From Maribacter luteus (GTDB lineage: Bacteria > Bacteroidota > Bacteroidia > Flavobacteriales > Flavobacteriaceae): a DNA stretch of 64,000 nucleotides. A program made the position numbers and the translations under genes. Shown here piece after piece: positions 35,605 to 46,279 of this stretch; the first letter of the stretch is position 1; every line of letters starts with the position of its first letter. The stretch is taken from assembly GCF_009674825.1 (NCBI RefSeq), contig NZ_WKJH01000030.1, positions 62,001 to 126,000 of the forward strand, given 5' to 3'. Under the pieces are notes generated by a model that had not been told where the DNA came from, made no database searches, and saw nothing but the letters and a program-made list of their open reading frames with translations.

Positions 35605-36297
35605 ATGTCAAAGATTATTTCACATCCCAAAAACCTTCAGATTCTTTACGAAGACAATCATCTCATTGTCATAAACAAACGCCCTGGAGACATTGTGCAA
35701 GGAGATAAAACCGGGGACAAACCCCTTAGCGAGGTCGTTAAACAATACATTAAGGAAAAATACAACAAACCCGGCAATGTGTATTTGGGTGTCCCCCATA
35801 GATTGGACAGGCCTACGTCTGGCATTGTCGTTTTTGCAAAAACATCAAAGGCCCTACCGAGACTCAATAAGCTATTTGCAGACAAAGAAGCAAAAAAAAC
35901 CTATTGGGCCATCGTAAAAAACAGCCCACCAAAAGATTTTGACACCCTTACCCAATGGTTACGCCGTAATACCAAACAAAACAAATCCTACGCCAACAAC
36001 AAAGAAGTGATTGACAGTAAAAAAGCTGTTTTGGATTATCGTTTGGTTAAAAAGTTGGATAATTACTTCTTATTGGAAATTGATTTGAAAACGGGACGCC
36101 ATCATCAAATTAGGGCGCAATTAACCTCAATTGGCTGTCCTATAAAAGGGGACCTTAAATATGGTTCTGACCGCAGTAACAAAGACGGAAGCATTCATCT
36201 ACATGCAAGAAAATTATCGTTTATACATCCAGTAAAGAAAACGGCTTTGGAAATTATAGCCCCAACACCGGATGATCCAGTTTGGAATGCTTGTTGA
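35605..36297 (+). CDS. RluA-family RNA pseudouridine synthase
   Basis: A 230-residue pseudouridine synthase with the catalytic Asp in VPHRLDRPTSGIVVFAKT. The binding motifs LYEDNHLIVINKRPG and LLEIDLKTGRHHQIRAQL are present. There is no S4 domain, so the target may be rRNA or tRNA. It is only 4 bases from lspA and probably co-transcribed. Confidence 0.92.
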   Translation: MSKIISHPKNLQILYEDNHLIVINKRPGDIVQGDKTGDKPLSEVVKQYIKEKYNKPGNVYLGVPHRLDRPTSGIVVFAKTSKALPRLNKLFADKEAKKTYWAIVKNSPPKDFDTLTQWLRRNTKQNKSYANNKEVIDSKKAVLDYRLVKKLDNYFLLEIDLKTGRHHQIRAQLTSIGCPIKGDLKYGSDRSNKDGSIHLHARKLSFIHPVKKTALEIIAPTPDDPVWNAC

Positions 36298-36339
36298 TAC
36301 TATTTTCGTACATTTAATTCAGACTCAAAACACTATACC

Positions 36340-36867
36340 ATGTTTAAGAAAACAATTTTACTGCTAAGTCTTGTGCTTTTAACTTCTTGTGGAAGCTATA
36401 ACTCCATAGACACATTTTACAATGCCCACAAGAATGACAATCAGGTCACGGCCATTCGTGTTCCTAAGTTCATGTTAACCTTGATCAGCGGTATCTCACC
36501 TGAAATGCAAGCCCTTGTAGGCAACACAAAGGATTTACGATATATGAGATTCCCAAGTGCCACACCTGCCAAAACCCAATTTTTGAATTCACAAATGAAC
36601 GGAATTACCGGAAATTCGTTTATCGAGGTATATCGAAAAAATGATGAATTAAAAAGGAATGTAGTTTCTATTCGTGAAAAACGCAATAGTGTTAGGGAAA
36701 TCCTGATTTACAATAATGACAACCTCAATGGCTCCTTCCTATATTTTAATGGGGATTTCGACCCTGTCAAGGTGCGGGAAATGGCAAAGAACAATGAATT
36801 CGGAAAAATGGGAGAAGGCCTGATCCAACAATTCAGTCCAAACACCCCAGGAATAAACCAACCGTAA
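36340..36867 (+). CDS. DUF4252 lipoprotein
   Basis: A 175-residue lipoprotein (lipobox LTSC, Cys17) of the DUF4252 type found in Bacteroidota. The motifs ITGISPE-like (LISGISPEMQAL) and DLRYMRFPS in the N-terminal half, and VSIREKRNSVREILIYNND, are family-like. No biochemical function is known. It is the last gene of the forward panB-lspA cluster. Confidence 0.78.
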   Translation: MFKKTILLLSLVLLTSCGSYNSIDTFYNAHKNDNQVTAIRVPKFMLTLISGISPEMQALVGNTKDLRYMRFPSATPAKTQFLNSQMNGITGNSFIEVYRKNDELKRNVVSIREKRNSVREILIYNNDNLNGSFLYFNGDFDPVKVREMAKNNEFGKMGEGLIQQFSPNTPGINQP

Positions 36868-36876
36868 ACATTAAGG

Positions 36877-37734
36877 TCATCGAGAGGTTCGAATACTTTC
36901 GATAATAACAGACCCTAAAATGAAGATTCCCCCAACAATTGTAGTCCAGGAGGGAAATTCGGACAGGAATATGGCTCCGATTAAAATGCCGTAAACCGGC
37001 TGTATACTGCTTATAATACTTATGGATGTAATTGAGAAATGCTTAAATGTCATCAAGAAAAGTGTATGGCCAATTGCCGTTGTCAAGACAGCCAAAGCAA
37101 CAATACCTTCCCATTGGCCCAATAATACATCTAATTCAACAAATAATAAAGCTGGCAATAATAACAACCCTATTATCCCGGTTTGATAGACCATAAGCAT
37201 GGAACCGTGATAATTTGCCGTTTTCGATTTCAGGATAATATTCCTTAAAGCGTAAAACAATGCCGATAATATACCCATACCAACAGCTACGGTTACCGAA
37301 TTACCTGTGTTAAAATCGGGAGTTAAAAAATAGATTCCACATAAAACCAATATTCCCAATAACACATGGATCTTTTGGAATTTGGTCTTCAGGATCAAAG
37401 GTTCTAAAAATGCAGTGATTACGGGATAGGTAAAAAGAGAGAGCATGCCTATGGCCACGTTCGACATTTGAAGTGCATAAAAATACGTTATCCAATGAAG
37501 GCACATTAGAACCCCGCTAAGAATCACCATTAGCCTATCACTAGATTGAACACGTAAGGAAATTCCCTTAAGTCTACAATACGAATACAGAACAATAAAA
37601 GCCAGAATACCCCTTGTCGCAATGGTAATCGGTACAGGCAACTCAACATACTTACCCAAAGCCCCTGAGGTACTGATAAAAAGCATTGCTAAATTTATCT
37701 CCAGTAAATAGGAAAGGTGCGTACTTTTCTTCAA
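36877..37734 (-). CDS. EamA/DMT family transporter
   Basis: A 285-residue membrane protein with ten predicted helices in two EamA repeats, each about 140 residues. The second repeat ends ISIISSIQPVYGILIGAIFL, which is typical. Substrate unknown (amino acids or metabolites are usual for the family). It starts 6 bases after the TPR-like gene at 37741-39285 and is probably in one transcript with it. Confidence 0.9.
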   Translation of the reverse strand: MKKSTHLSYLLEINLAMLFISTSGALGKYVELPVPITIATRGILAFIVLYSYCRLKGISLRVQSSDRLMVILSGVLMCLHWITYFYALQMSNVAIGMLSLFTYPVITAFLEPLILKTKFQKIHVLLGILVLCGIYFLTPDFNTGNSVTVAVGMGILSALFYALRNIILKSKTANYHGSMLMVYQTGIIGLLLLPALLFVELDVLLGQWEGIVALAVLTTAIGHTLFLMTFKHFSITSISIISSIQPVYGILIGAIFLSEFPSWTTIVGGIFILGSVIIESIRTSR

Positions 37735-37740
37735 ACTGAA

Positions 37741-39285
37741 TTAACGGGTTTGCTGCATGGCCTTCTCACGAATAATCTCGCCGACCGGTTTATTTTTCAA
37801 ATGGCTTTCTAGCCATGAGAGTATATCCAAATAGAGGAAAGCCCGTTTTTCATACGGGTGGTTCTCATACTTTTTCAGCTCATTATACAATTTTTGGAAT
37901 TCATTGCGCAGATCGCTAGGATAAATGCTACCTAAGTTCCGTAAAAACTTGATCATCTCTTTTTGGACCGCATGAAGATCGTTCATTTTCAACAAAAACT
38001 TATACGTAGATTTCAGTTGAAGCTCCATATGATAATCCATTCCTGCCTCATAATGGGCCACCAAACTCAACACCCTTGCAAAGCACATAAGGTCTTCGCG
38101 CATTTTCAGGTTTTTATTATCTATTATTTTCTTTAGGTAAAGAATACAATTTTTATTATCCCCGTTACCAAAGTAAAGACTGGCGATTTTGTAATATAGG
38201 ACCATAATATGGTGGGCATCCAAGCGGTCTCTATGCTTGGTAATGCCGTACTCGATAATTTTGACCAAGTACAGTCCTTTACTAAATGTACCTTCCATAA
38301 AATGAAGGTTCAACCTATTGGCGTTTAAATATAGAAAGGCCAATGAGGAAATATTATCATTCTTCGGAAAATTCTTTCCTTCCACAATACCTTCTAAACG
38401 ATGGAGTGTTTCCTTAAACTGGGAACTGTATTTCACATAAAACAAGGATTCTAACAAATAATGGTTTCCTTTTAGGAAAAAAACTGGGTTCAATTGAATC
38501 ATCTTTTCATTTTCATAAAATAGATCCACCCACTTATTGGCATATTTATAGCACGAAAGAAAATCTTGTGTTAAAAAACTATACCAGAGATAAGCTTTAT
38601 AAAGCCATAATTTCTCACGAAAACCAAGTTCATCGATGTTGTATTTGGGTAACTTGTTCTTAAAATAAGTTTTTACGGTTTTAAGATCCTCATCACTACG
38701 AACATAACCCAACTTCAGCATCAACCCATATAATTGCAAGGATAAATTTGACAATTTACTGGTCATTACATTTTGTTCTGACAATTCTTTCGCCTGAACT
38801 GCCAGCTCATCGGCCCTATCGGGAATACTCCGCGTTATGTATTGGGTCTCGATTATTTTCTCCAACTCTACAATTTCATAGGCCACGTTCTTTTCTTCAT
38901 TTTCTATGGCTATGAGCTTTGCCTTGTCAAGGATTTTCAAACTTTGTTTATAAAGTCCTTTTTGATAAAGTATGGTTGCAAAATCCAATTGCTCACGCAA
39001 TTGTACCCTAATGTTCTGGTTAACAGGGTTCAATCTTAAACTTACAAGAATCTGTTTGTACAAATGGGCTTTAAGATTGGAAAGTTGCGACTTTTTAACA
39101 ATGCCACTATCCAAAATCACTTTTTCATCATATTGCTTTGTTTTGTCCAATAAATTGAATAATGCTAAAAATTTAGCATCGGTATTCACCCCCAAGCGCC
39201 CAACATAAAGTTTAAATTGGCGTTTTTCTGACTTAGAGAGCGACTTTACCAGAACGAACAATGCATCTTTATGCACATTTGTCAT
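37741..39285 (-). CDS. Helical repeat (TPR-like) protein of unknown function
   Basis: A 514-residue cytoplasmic protein with no signal peptide, made almost wholly of amphipathic helices in TPR-like pairs (for example YQKGLYKQSLKILDKAKLIA, about 113-132). The N-terminus (SLSKSEKRQFKLYVGR) looks like a conserved start found in flavobacterial proteins. No catalytic motif is seen. It is divergent to leuA and upstream of the EamA transporter gene. Confidence 0.65.
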   Translation of the reverse strand: MTNVHKDALFVLVKSLSKSEKRQFKLYVGRLGVNTDAKFLALFNLLDKTKQYDEKVILDSGIVKKSQLSNLKAHLYKQILVSLRLNPVNQNIRVQLREQLDFATILYQKGLYKQSLKILDKAKLIAIENEEKNVAYEIVELEKIIETQYITRSIPDRADELAVQAKELSEQNVMTSKLSNLSLQLYGLMLKLGYVRSDEDLKTVKTYFKNKLPKYNIDELGFREKLWLYKAYLWYSFLTQDFLSCYKYANKWVDLFYENEKMIQLNPVFFLKGNHYLLESLFYVKYSSQFKETLHRLEGIVEGKNFPKNDNISSLAFLYLNANRLNLHFMEGTFSKGLYLVKIIEYGITKHRDRLDAHHIMVLYYKIASLYFGNGDNKNCILYLKKIIDNKNLKMREDLMCFARVLSLVAHYEAGMDYHMELQLKSTYKFLLKMNDLHAVQKEMIKFLRNLGSIYPSDLRNEFQKLYNELKKYENHPYEKRAFLYLDILSWLESHLKNKPVGEIIREKAMQQTR

Positions 39286-39432
39286 CGTAATATATATAGT
39301 TTAAATCGTTGTATTTCAATATCTTAAACCTAGCAAAAAGTTGCTTAACGTTGTAAATGTAATCCGTAAGCTTAGGACATTAGCCTTAATGGCCATATAT
39401 TCGTAAATAGCTAGTAAAATTACGTAAATATA

Positions 39433-40605
39433 ATGAGTAAAGATATAGTACAGATTTTTGACACCACACTTCGTGATGGGGAACAAGTTCCAGGATGCAA
39501 ATTGGACAAAGAGGAGAAGTTGATCATTGCAGAGCGTCTGGACGATCTTGGTGTTGATATCATTGAAGCTGGGTTCCCTATTTCTAGCCCTGGCGACTAT
39601 AAGGCCGTATTTGAAATAGCCAAAATTGTAAAAAATGCTACCGTATGTGGTTTGACCCGTGCCGTAAAAAAAGATATCGAAGTTGCTGCCGAAGCCTTGA
39701 AACCTGCCAAAAGACCTAGGATACACACGGGAATAGGAACATCCGATTCGCACATATTGCATAAATTCAATTCGAACAAAGAGGCTATAATAGAAAGGGC
39801 GGTCAATGCCGTGAGTTACGCCAAAACCTTTGTTGAAGATGTAGAATTTTATGCAGAAGATGCCGGTAGAACCGATAATGAGTTCTTGGCCAGGGTATGC
39901 GAAGCAGCCATTAAAGCAGGTGCTACGGTATTGAACATACCTGACACGACCGGTTATTGCCTACCAGAAGAATATGGAGCCAAAATGAAATATTTAAAGG
40001 AAAATGTTACAGGAATCCATAAGGCGACACTTTCTTGCCATTGCCATAATGATTTAGGACTGGCTACGGCCAATTCCATCGCAGGGGTCATCAATGGTGC
40101 CCGCCAGATTGAATGTACGATCAACGGTATTGGTGAACGTGCCGGAAATACTTCTTTGGAAGAAGTGGTGATGATATTGAGACAACATCCTTATCTTGGT
40201 ATAGATACGAACATCAACAGTAAATTACTTTATGATACCAGTCAAATGGTATCTGATAAAATGGGAATGTTGGTTCAACCCAATAAGGCCATTGTTGGTG
40301 CCAACGCTTTTGCCCATAGCTCAGGCATACACCAAGATGGAGTAATTAAAAACAGGGAAACCTATGAAATCATGGACCCTGCCGATGTTGGCGTAAATGC
40401 ATCATCTATAGTTCTTACAGCAAGAAGTGGCAGGGCCGCTTTGGCCTACAGGGCTAAAAATGTAGGGTATGAACTTACTAAAACACAATTGGATATTGTT
40501 TACCAAGAATTTTTGAAATATGCCGATAGGCAAAAAGAAATCGTGGATAGTGATATTCATGAGATCATTGAGAGTAGCAATATAAAAATTGAAAGCATTT
40601 CTTAA
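39433..40605 (+). CDS. leuA: 2-isopropylmalate synthase (short form)
   Basis: A 390-residue HMGL-type aldolase for the first step of leucine synthesis from 2-oxoisovalerate and acetyl-CoA. Motifs: [50 protein letters not shown] (metal ligands) and [16 protein letters not shown]. It lacks the C-terminal LeuA regulatory domain of the 500-residue enzymes, as is usual in this group, so feedback control by leucine may differ. Its stop codon directly abuts the leuB start. No leuCD is next to it. Confidence 0.9.
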   Translation: MSKDIVQIFDTTLRDGEQVPGCKLDKEEKLIIAERLDDLGVDIIEAGFPISSPGDYKAVFEIAKIVKNATVCGLTRAVKKDIEVAAEALKPAKRPRIHTGIGTSDSHILHKFNSNKEAIIERAVNAVSYAKTFVEDVEFYAEDAGRTDNEFLARVCEAAIKAGATVLNIPDTTGYCLPEEYGAKMKYLKENVTGIHKATLSCHCHNDLGLATANSIAGVINGARQIECTINGIGERAGNTSLEEVVMILRQHPYLGIDTNINSKLLYDTSQMVSDKMGMLVQPNKAIVGANAFAHSSGIHQDGVIKNRETYEIMDPADVGVNASSIVLTARSGRAALAYRAKNVGYELTKTQLDIVYQEFLKYADRQKEIVDSDIHEIIESSNIKIESIS

Positions 40606-41724
40606 ATGAAATTGAACATTGCCGTTTTAGGTGGAGATGGTATAGGGCCTGAAGTAATAACCCAAGCCGTAAAATGCCTACAAGCCGTTGAAGAGAATTT
40701 TGGACACGAATTTACGTTTACCGAAGGTTTGGTAGGTGCCGTGGCGATGGAAAAAACTGGTAGTCCTATCCCCAAAGAAACAATAGAATTATGTAAAAAA
40801 TCGGATGCCACATTATTTGGTGCCATTGGTACCCTTGAGTACGACAATGATCCTATGGCGAAAGTTCGGCCTGAGGACGGACTCCTATATTTAAGAAAGG
40901 AATTGGACCTTTTTACGAATATTCGCCCAATAAAAATATTCCCTGCACTCATAAATAACTCCTCCCTTAAACGCAATATCGTTACCGGCACGGATCTGGT
41001 TATTTACCGTGAGCTCACCAGTGGCATGTACTTTGGTGAGAAGAGTTTAAGCGAAGACGGCACCATTGCCACCGACCTTTGCAGGTATACCGAAGAAGAG
41101 ATAAGTCGTGTTGCCCATATGGCCTTTAAAGCAGCGAAAAAACGAAAAGGTAAATTGACCTTGGTAGACAAGGCCCATGTTTTGGAAACCTCCAGACTAT
41201 GGAGAAAGGTCGTTACCAAAATCTCGGAAAGCTATCCGGAAGTGGAATTGAATTGTATGTATTTAGAACACGCATCAATGGCCATAACAATGGACCCCAC
41301 CTCTTTCGACGTAATTTTGGCCAGCAATATGATCGGCGACATTCTTTCTGCCCAGTGTAATGTACTTATAGGTTCTGCCGGCTTATTGCCTTCAGCATCA
41401 ATAGGCGCGGAAAATGCCATGTTCGAACCCATACATGGTTCATACCCACAAGCAAAGGGGAAAAACATAGCAAATCCGGTTGCGGCTATTTTCAGTGCGG
41501 CATTATTACTGGAACATTTTGGATTGCACGAGGAATTCAATGCTATTATCTCAGCCGTCCATCAATCATTTAGAAAAAAGATCGTGACCATCGACATCTT
41601 AGGAAGTACAAAATACGGAACATCCAGTGTAGGTGACTTTATTGCGAAAAACATTGTTGATGCCGATGACAACCTCAATATAAATGATGAGAATATTGGT
41701 CTCGGTAAATCGACCATAATTTAA
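40606..41724 (+). CDS. leuB: 3-isopropylmalate dehydrogenase
   Basis: A 372-residue isocitrate/isopropylmalate dehydrogenase family member for the third step of leucine synthesis. GDGIGPEV, the DNDPMAKVRPEDGLL loop, TLVDKAHVLETSRLWR and SNMIGDILSAQ are present, with the metal-binding Asp residues in place. It begins at the base after the leuA stop codon. The substrate loop (GAIGTLEYDNDP) and the long charged C-terminus (DDNLNINDENIGLGK) differ from common LeuB, so a related 3-alkylmalate substrate is possible. Confidence 0.85.
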   Translation: MKLNIAVLGGDGIGPEVITQAVKCLQAVEENFGHEFTFTEGLVGAVAMEKTGSPIPKETIELCKKSDATLFGAIGTLEYDNDPMAKVRPEDGLLYLRKELDLFTNIRPIKIFPALINNSSLKRNIVTGTDLVIYRELTSGMYFGEKSLSEDGTIATDLCRYTEEEISRVAHMAFKAAKKRKGKLTLVDKAHVLETSRLWRKVVTKISESYPEVELNCMYLEHASMAITMDPTSFDVILASNMIGDILSAQCNVLIGSAGLLPSASIGAENAMFEPIHGSYPQAKGKNIANPVAAIFSAALLLEHFGLHEEFNAIISAVHQSFRKKIVTIDILGSTKYGTSSVGDFIAKNIVDADDNLNINDENIGLGKSTII

Positions 41725-41733
41725 AGGCTAATG

Positions 41734-42954
41734 TTATTCCGATGCCAACTTTTTGACGAAGGCATCGAAATCTTTTTTAAATGATTCATATTTTTCGCCT
41801 GTCGCAGGACCATTGAATCCCGTATGTATTCTTTTCACCTCTCCTTTTTTATCGATGTAGATTGTTGTTGGGTACGAAATGATATGGTTCAACATGGGTA
41901 ACTTCTCATGTGCTTTTATCTTACTTGATGACCCATATTGAGCCAATAAAACGGGATAATCAATACCAATGGCCTTTTTTAACCTGTCAATGCGCTGAAA
42001 CGCCTTTTCCTCAGTCTTAGAATATTCGAAAGCCAAAGCAACTACTGCAATATCCAGTTCTGGGTGCTCTTCAATATAATTAACAAGGAACTTGGATTCA
42101 TCTAAACAATTTGGACACCATGTACCCATTATCTGCACGATTACAGCTTTATTTTTGAACTGATCGTCTTCCAATGAAATATGTCTACCATCGGAATCAG
42201 GAAAATCAAAAGTGAATTTTTCATGTCCAGCCTTTAAAAATGTCAAAGAATCCGCATCGGGTAATTCAAAACTTTCATTTCTAACCGCCATGAAAGGTTC
42301 CTGATAATGGTTACCCGAATAAAAAGTACCTTTAAGAGTACTATCGGTTACTTTTGCAGTAAACAAAAAGGCATGGGCACCATCAAATGCTGAAATTTTC
42401 ATGATATCACCATCAATCGCCCCATCCAAAAAACGATAATCACCAGTGGTCGTCCTAAACGTACCTGTAACTTTGTTACCATTTTGTGTGAAGACACCTT
42501 TCCCTAAGTAACTATTTGAGGAATTCGGACTGAATTCAGTTTCCCATATACCAGAAATATCGGTCAATGGTTCTTGAGTTGTTTTAAAACGTGGTTGCTT
42601 CCCAAATGTAGCTTTAAAAGGAACTACACGATTTAAACTCTCAATAATGAATTCGCCACCAATGACCGTGTCGTTGAACCTTCCCTTTACATAACCCTCA
42701 AATACCGGTAATTGAATACGTATAGAATCCTTCATCAATTTTATCTCATCAACCTTGATAATTTCATCCCCATTAAAAATATCAATCTTCAATTGCCCTT
42801 TATCGTTCTTCAAATCAAAATTAAAAGGTAAAGTTTCACCATCCTGAACCTGTAACTGAGCAAGCCACGAACCTTCAGAAAGCCCTTTTTGCATAGGATT
42901 AGTACATGAAACACAAAATATTACCACCAATAGGAAAGCCGCCCAATAACGCAT
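41734..42954 (-). CDS. TlpA-type thioredoxin-fold lipoprotein
   Basis: A 406-residue lipoprotein (lipobox CVSC, Cys17) with a beta-rich N-terminal part (DUF4369-like position, about 20-250) and a C-terminal thioredoxin-like domain. The redox motif is WCPNC in MGTWCPNCLDES, and the cis-Pro region SYPTTIYIDKKG follows. It should act as a periplasmic thiol-disulfide oxidoreductase. It is convergent with leuB. Confidence 0.88.
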   Translation of the reverse strand: MRYWAAFLLVVIFCVSCTNPMQKGLSEGSWLAQLQVQDGETLPFNFDLKNDKGQLKIDIFNGDEIIKVDEIKLMKDSIRIQLPVFEGYVKGRFNDTVIGGEFIIESLNRVVPFKATFGKQPRFKTTQEPLTDISGIWETEFSPNSSNSYLGKGVFTQNGNKVTGTFRTTTGDYRFLDGAIDGDIMKISAFDGAHAFLFTAKVTDSTLKGTFYSGNHYQEPFMAVRNESFELPDADSLTFLKAGHEKFTFDFPDSDGRHISLEDDQFKNKAVIVQIMGTWCPNCLDESKFLVNYIEEHPELDIAVVALAFEYSKTEEKAFQRIDRLKKAIGIDYPVLLAQYGSSSKIKAHEKLPMLNHIISYPTTIYIDKKGEVKRIHTGFNGPATGEKYESFKKDFDAFVKKLASE

Positions 42955-43084
42955 AAATCAATTTTTAAAAAGTTTATTCGAAGAAACAAATAATTACTTA
43001 CATAAAAAATTAAAACAATTCAATTGAAACTGTATTGAATGTCTTATTTCATTGTTTTATCTTTACCAGCTTTAAATATAGAAA

Positions 43085-45511
43085 ATGAACATTTCTTACA
43101 ACTGGTTAAAACAGTTCCTTAATATTGATTGGAAAGCTAATGATACAGCTGAACTTTTAACCGATTTAGGTTTGGAGGTTGAAGGTATATCGAGCTATGA
43201 AACCGTTAAAGGCGGATTAAAAGGTATTGTCGTTGGTCACGTATTAACATGTGAGCAACATCCGAATGCTGATCGCCTTAAACTTACTACGGTAGACATT
43301 GGCCTTGAAAAACCAGTACAGATAGTCTGTGGCGCCCCAAATGTGGCTAAAGGACAGAAAGTACCCGTTGCTACCATCGGCACAACGCTTTATACCAAAG
43401 AAGGGGAAGCTTGGACCATTAAAAAAGGAAAAATACGTGGCGAAGAAAGTCATGGAATGATATGTGCCGAAGATGAACTTGGGTTGGGAGAAAGCCACGA
43501 TGGGATTATGGTTCTGGAAGACACCCTTGTTCCTGGAACTCCTTTTGCCGAAATTGTGGAAATTGAAAATGACGAGGTTTTCGAAATAGGGCTAACCCCA
43601 AATAGAGCGGATGCCATGAGCCATTATGGTGTTGCAAGGGATTTAAAGGCCGGACTTAAACAAAAAGAAGTAGTAAAAGAGCTTATAACACCATCGACCA
43701 GTCATTTTAACATTACCGATCGATCATTGAAAATGGATGTTTCGGTAGAGGATAACACTTTAGCACCCCGTTATTGTGGTGTAACCCTTAGTAATCTTAT
43801 CATTCAACCCTCACCAAATTGGCTAAAAAACAGACTAAAGGCCATTGGCCTGAACCCTGTTAACAATGTGGTTGATGCAACCAATTATGTTTTGCATGAA
43901 ATGGGGCAACCCTTACATGCCTTTGATGCGGATCGCATTTTGGGTAAAAAAATAGTCGTTAAAACATTGCCTAAAGGCACCAAATTCATGACGTTGGATG
44001 GTATTGAAAGGGAGCTTCATGAAGAAGACCTTATGATTTGTGATGCCGAAAAACCAATGTGTATTGCCGGAGTTTTTGGGGGAATAAATACGGGAGTTAC
44101 CGAAAATACAAAATCCATATTTTTAGAAAGTGCCTATTTTGATCCGGTATCAATAAGAAAAACCGCTAAGAGACATGGCCTGAACACCGATGCTTCTTTT
44201 CGATTTGAAAGAGGTATCGATATTGAAAATGTTGAGTATAGCTTAAAACGTGCCGCACTGTTGATCAAAGAAATTGCCGGGGGCGACATAACATCGGATA
44301 TCGTTGATCTATATCCGCATAAGAAGGATGATTATCAAGTATTCCTGACTTTTGATAAGATCGACCACCTTATTGGCCAAAAAATACCTCGGGATACTAT
44401 TAAGTCCATTTTGGCCTCATTGGAAATCAAAGTAAAGAATGTTACCGAATCCGGTATGGGATTGGTCATACCATCTTATAGGGTTGATGTACAGCGAGAA
44501 GTAGATGTTATCGAAGAAATCCTTAGGGTATATGGTTACAACAATATTGCCTTTGGAGATAAACTGAATGCTTCAATCGCTCCTATTTCCAAATATGAAG
44601 ATTACAACCTACAAGTTATTATTGGGGATTTATTGGCTTCAAGGGGATTTTATGAGATTATGACCAATAGCCTAACCTCACCGGATTACATTGATTTGAT
44701 TAAAGAGCTCAACAAAGATGATTCGGTTAGTATGCTGAACCCGTTAAGTGCCGATCTTTCAGCTTTACGTCAAAGCATGCTATTGAATGGTTTAGAGACG
44801 ATATCATATAATATAAATCGTAAAAACCGTAATCTCAGGTTCTTTGAGTTCGGGAAAACCTATCATAAATATGCCGATAGGTATGTCGAGAACAAGCATT
44901 TAAGCCTAATGGTTACTGGCAACAGAAACGAAACGGGATGGGCTTCACCGGCCAAACCAACCGATTTTTTCTTTTTTAAATCTGTAGTTGAAAACATTCT
45001 AAATAGATTGGGTATTCCGGAAAGAACACAAACCCCGGCCGAAAGCTCTTTGTTTTCAGAAGGATTGACTTTAACTGCCAAGAAAAAGAAAATCGTGGAT
45101 TTTGGTGTCATCAACAAATCCCTGATCAAACACTTTGACATAAAACAAGAAGTATTTTATGCTGATTTTAATTGGGACAACATTATTGAACTAGTACCGA
45201 AATCGGAAATAATATTTAAGCCAATTCCTAAATACCCCGAAGTAAAAAGGGATTTCGCTTTATTGATAAATGAGAACGTCGCCTTTAAGCAAATACATGA
45301 CATTGCTTTTCAAACTGAGCGAAAACTCTTGAAAAAAGTAAATCTTTTCGATGTATATACAGGGGACAAATTACCTGAAGGAAAAAAATCCTACGCGGTA
45401 AGTTTCACTTTGTTGGATGAGAACAAGACCCTTACCGATAAACAGATAGACAAAATAATGTCTAAACTTCAACAGAAGTACGAAACGGAACTGGGAGCGG
45501 AATTAAGGTAA
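43085..45511 (+). CDS. pheT: Phenylalanine-tRNA ligase beta subunit
   Basis: An 808-residue PheT with all usual domains: the EMAP-II-like tRNA-binding domain (about 40-150, GHVLTCEQHPNADRLKL), B3/B4 editing domain (HEMGQPLHAFDAD), B5 domain, the catalytic-like core and the C-terminal FDX-ACB anticodon-binding domain (PIPKYPEVKRDFALL). The length is normal. The stop overlaps the convergent FAS1 gene by 9 bases. pheS is not in the window. Confidence 0.95.
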   Translation: MNISYNWLKQFLNIDWKANDTAELLTDLGLEVEGISSYETVKGGLKGIVVGHVLTCEQHPNADRLKLTTVDIGLEKPVQIVCGAPNVAKGQKVPVATIGTTLYTKEGEAWTIKKGKIRGEESHGMICAEDELGLGESHDGIMVLEDTLVPGTPFAEIVEIENDEVFEIGLTPNRADAMSHYGVARDLKAGLKQKEVVKELITPSTSHFNITDRSLKMDVSVEDNTLAPRYCGVTLSNLIIQPSPNWLKNRLKAIGLNPVNNVVDATNYVLHEMGQPLHAFDADRILGKKIVVKTLPKGTKFMTLDGIERELHEEDLMICDAEKPMCIAGVFGGINTGVTENTKSIFLESAYFDPVSIRKTAKRHGLNTDASFRFERGIDIENVEYSLKRAALLIKEIAGGDITSDIVDLYPHKKDDYQVFLTFDKIDHLIGQKIPRDTIKSILASLEIKVKNVTESGMGLVIPSYRVDVQREVDVIEEILRVYGYNNIAFGDKLNASIAPISKYEDYNLQVIIGDLLASRGFYEIMTNSLTSPDYIDLIKELNKDDSVSMLNPLSADLSALRQSMLLNGLETISYNINRKNRNLRFFEFGKTYHKYADRYVENKHLSLMVTGNRNETGWASPAKPTDFFFFKSVVENILNRLGIPERTQTPAESSLFSEGLTLTAKKKKIVDFGVINKSLIKHFDIKQEVFYADFNWDNIIELVPKSEIIFKPIPKYPEVKRDFALLINENVAFKQIHDIAFQTERKLLKKVNLFDVYTGDKLPEGKKSYAVSFTLLDENKTLTDKQIDKIMSKLQQKYETELGAELR

Positions 45512-46078
45512 ATAATTCATTTTTTTAGGTAGAATCACACTATCTATAGTATGTATTACCCCATTGCATCGATTGGTATCGGCGGTGGTTATTTTTGCCG
45601 AATTCCCAAAGCTATCGGTTAAAACAATATCAATACCTTGGATAGTGGCCGTAAGAGCTTCACCTTGTATCGTCATGAACGTTGCCGTGCCATTCCCCCT
45701 GCACAATGCCTTGAGTATACTGGAAGCCGTGAACTTACCCGCAATAATATGGTATCTTAAAAGTGCCTGTAAATCACTTTTATTCTCCGTTTTCAATAAG
45801 TTAGACCCGGTGTTTTCGAAAAGTATATTGAACGCCTTATCAGAAGGGGCAAAAACAGTAAAAGGACCATCGAAAGCCAATATATTATCTAAATCGGCTG
45901 CTTTTATAGCCGAATATAAGGTGGCATGGTCTGTTAGGTTCAAGGTGTTCGAAAGTATAGACTCTTCAAACCCAATAGCCAACAATTCATTTTCCACATC
46001 GGAATTGGGACCTTGCCCTACCATTGAAATAGTCCATAGAAAAGTCAAGAAAGCCAAGTGGGGAACAAAAAATCTCAT
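45503..46078 (-). CDS. Exported fasciclin (FAS1) domain protein
   Basis: A 191-residue protein with a signal peptide (about 1-22, SMVGQ) and a single FAS1 domain. H1/H2-type motifs are visible: FDGPFTVFAPSDKAFNIL and NGVIHTIDSVILP. FAS1 proteins mediate adhesion or bind polymers. Its 3' end overlaps pheT by 9 bases tail to tail. Confidence 0.9.
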   Translation of the reverse strand: MRFFVPHLAFLTFLWTISMVGQGPNSDVENELLAIGFEESILSNTLNLTDHATLYSAIKAADLDNILAFDGPFTVFAPSDKAFNILFENTGSNLLKTENKSDLQALLRYHIIAGKFTASSILKALCRGNGTATFMTIQGEALTATIQGIDIVLTDSFGNSAKITTADTNRCNGVIHTIDSVILPKKMNYLP

Positions 46079-46191
46079 TTAGGTTTAATTTAGGGCTTGA
46101 TTTTAAAAAAATCGATGAACTGCATCGAATGATCGACAATATACAATATAAACCTATGTAGAAAACTGACAAATTACACCTTTTACCATAT

Positions 46192-46220
46192 TTAACATTA
46201 TATTAACATTATATTAACAT
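46192..46220. repeat. Short 11-bp tandem repeat
   Basis: TTAACATTATA occurs twice in tandem, followed by a third partial copy. It lies between the divergent FAS1 gene and the next forward gene. It may be a simple AT-rich repeat in a promoter region. Confidence 0.6.
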
Positions 46221-46279
46221 TTAGGGTTTAACATTATAAAATTTGCGATAAAGGCAAATTGTTTTATTTTCAGAGCTTT

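Noticed and set aside
46192-46220. The 11-bp tandem repeat as a regulatory array
   Set aside because: It is simple AT-rich sequence of fewer than three units; no link to a binding protein.
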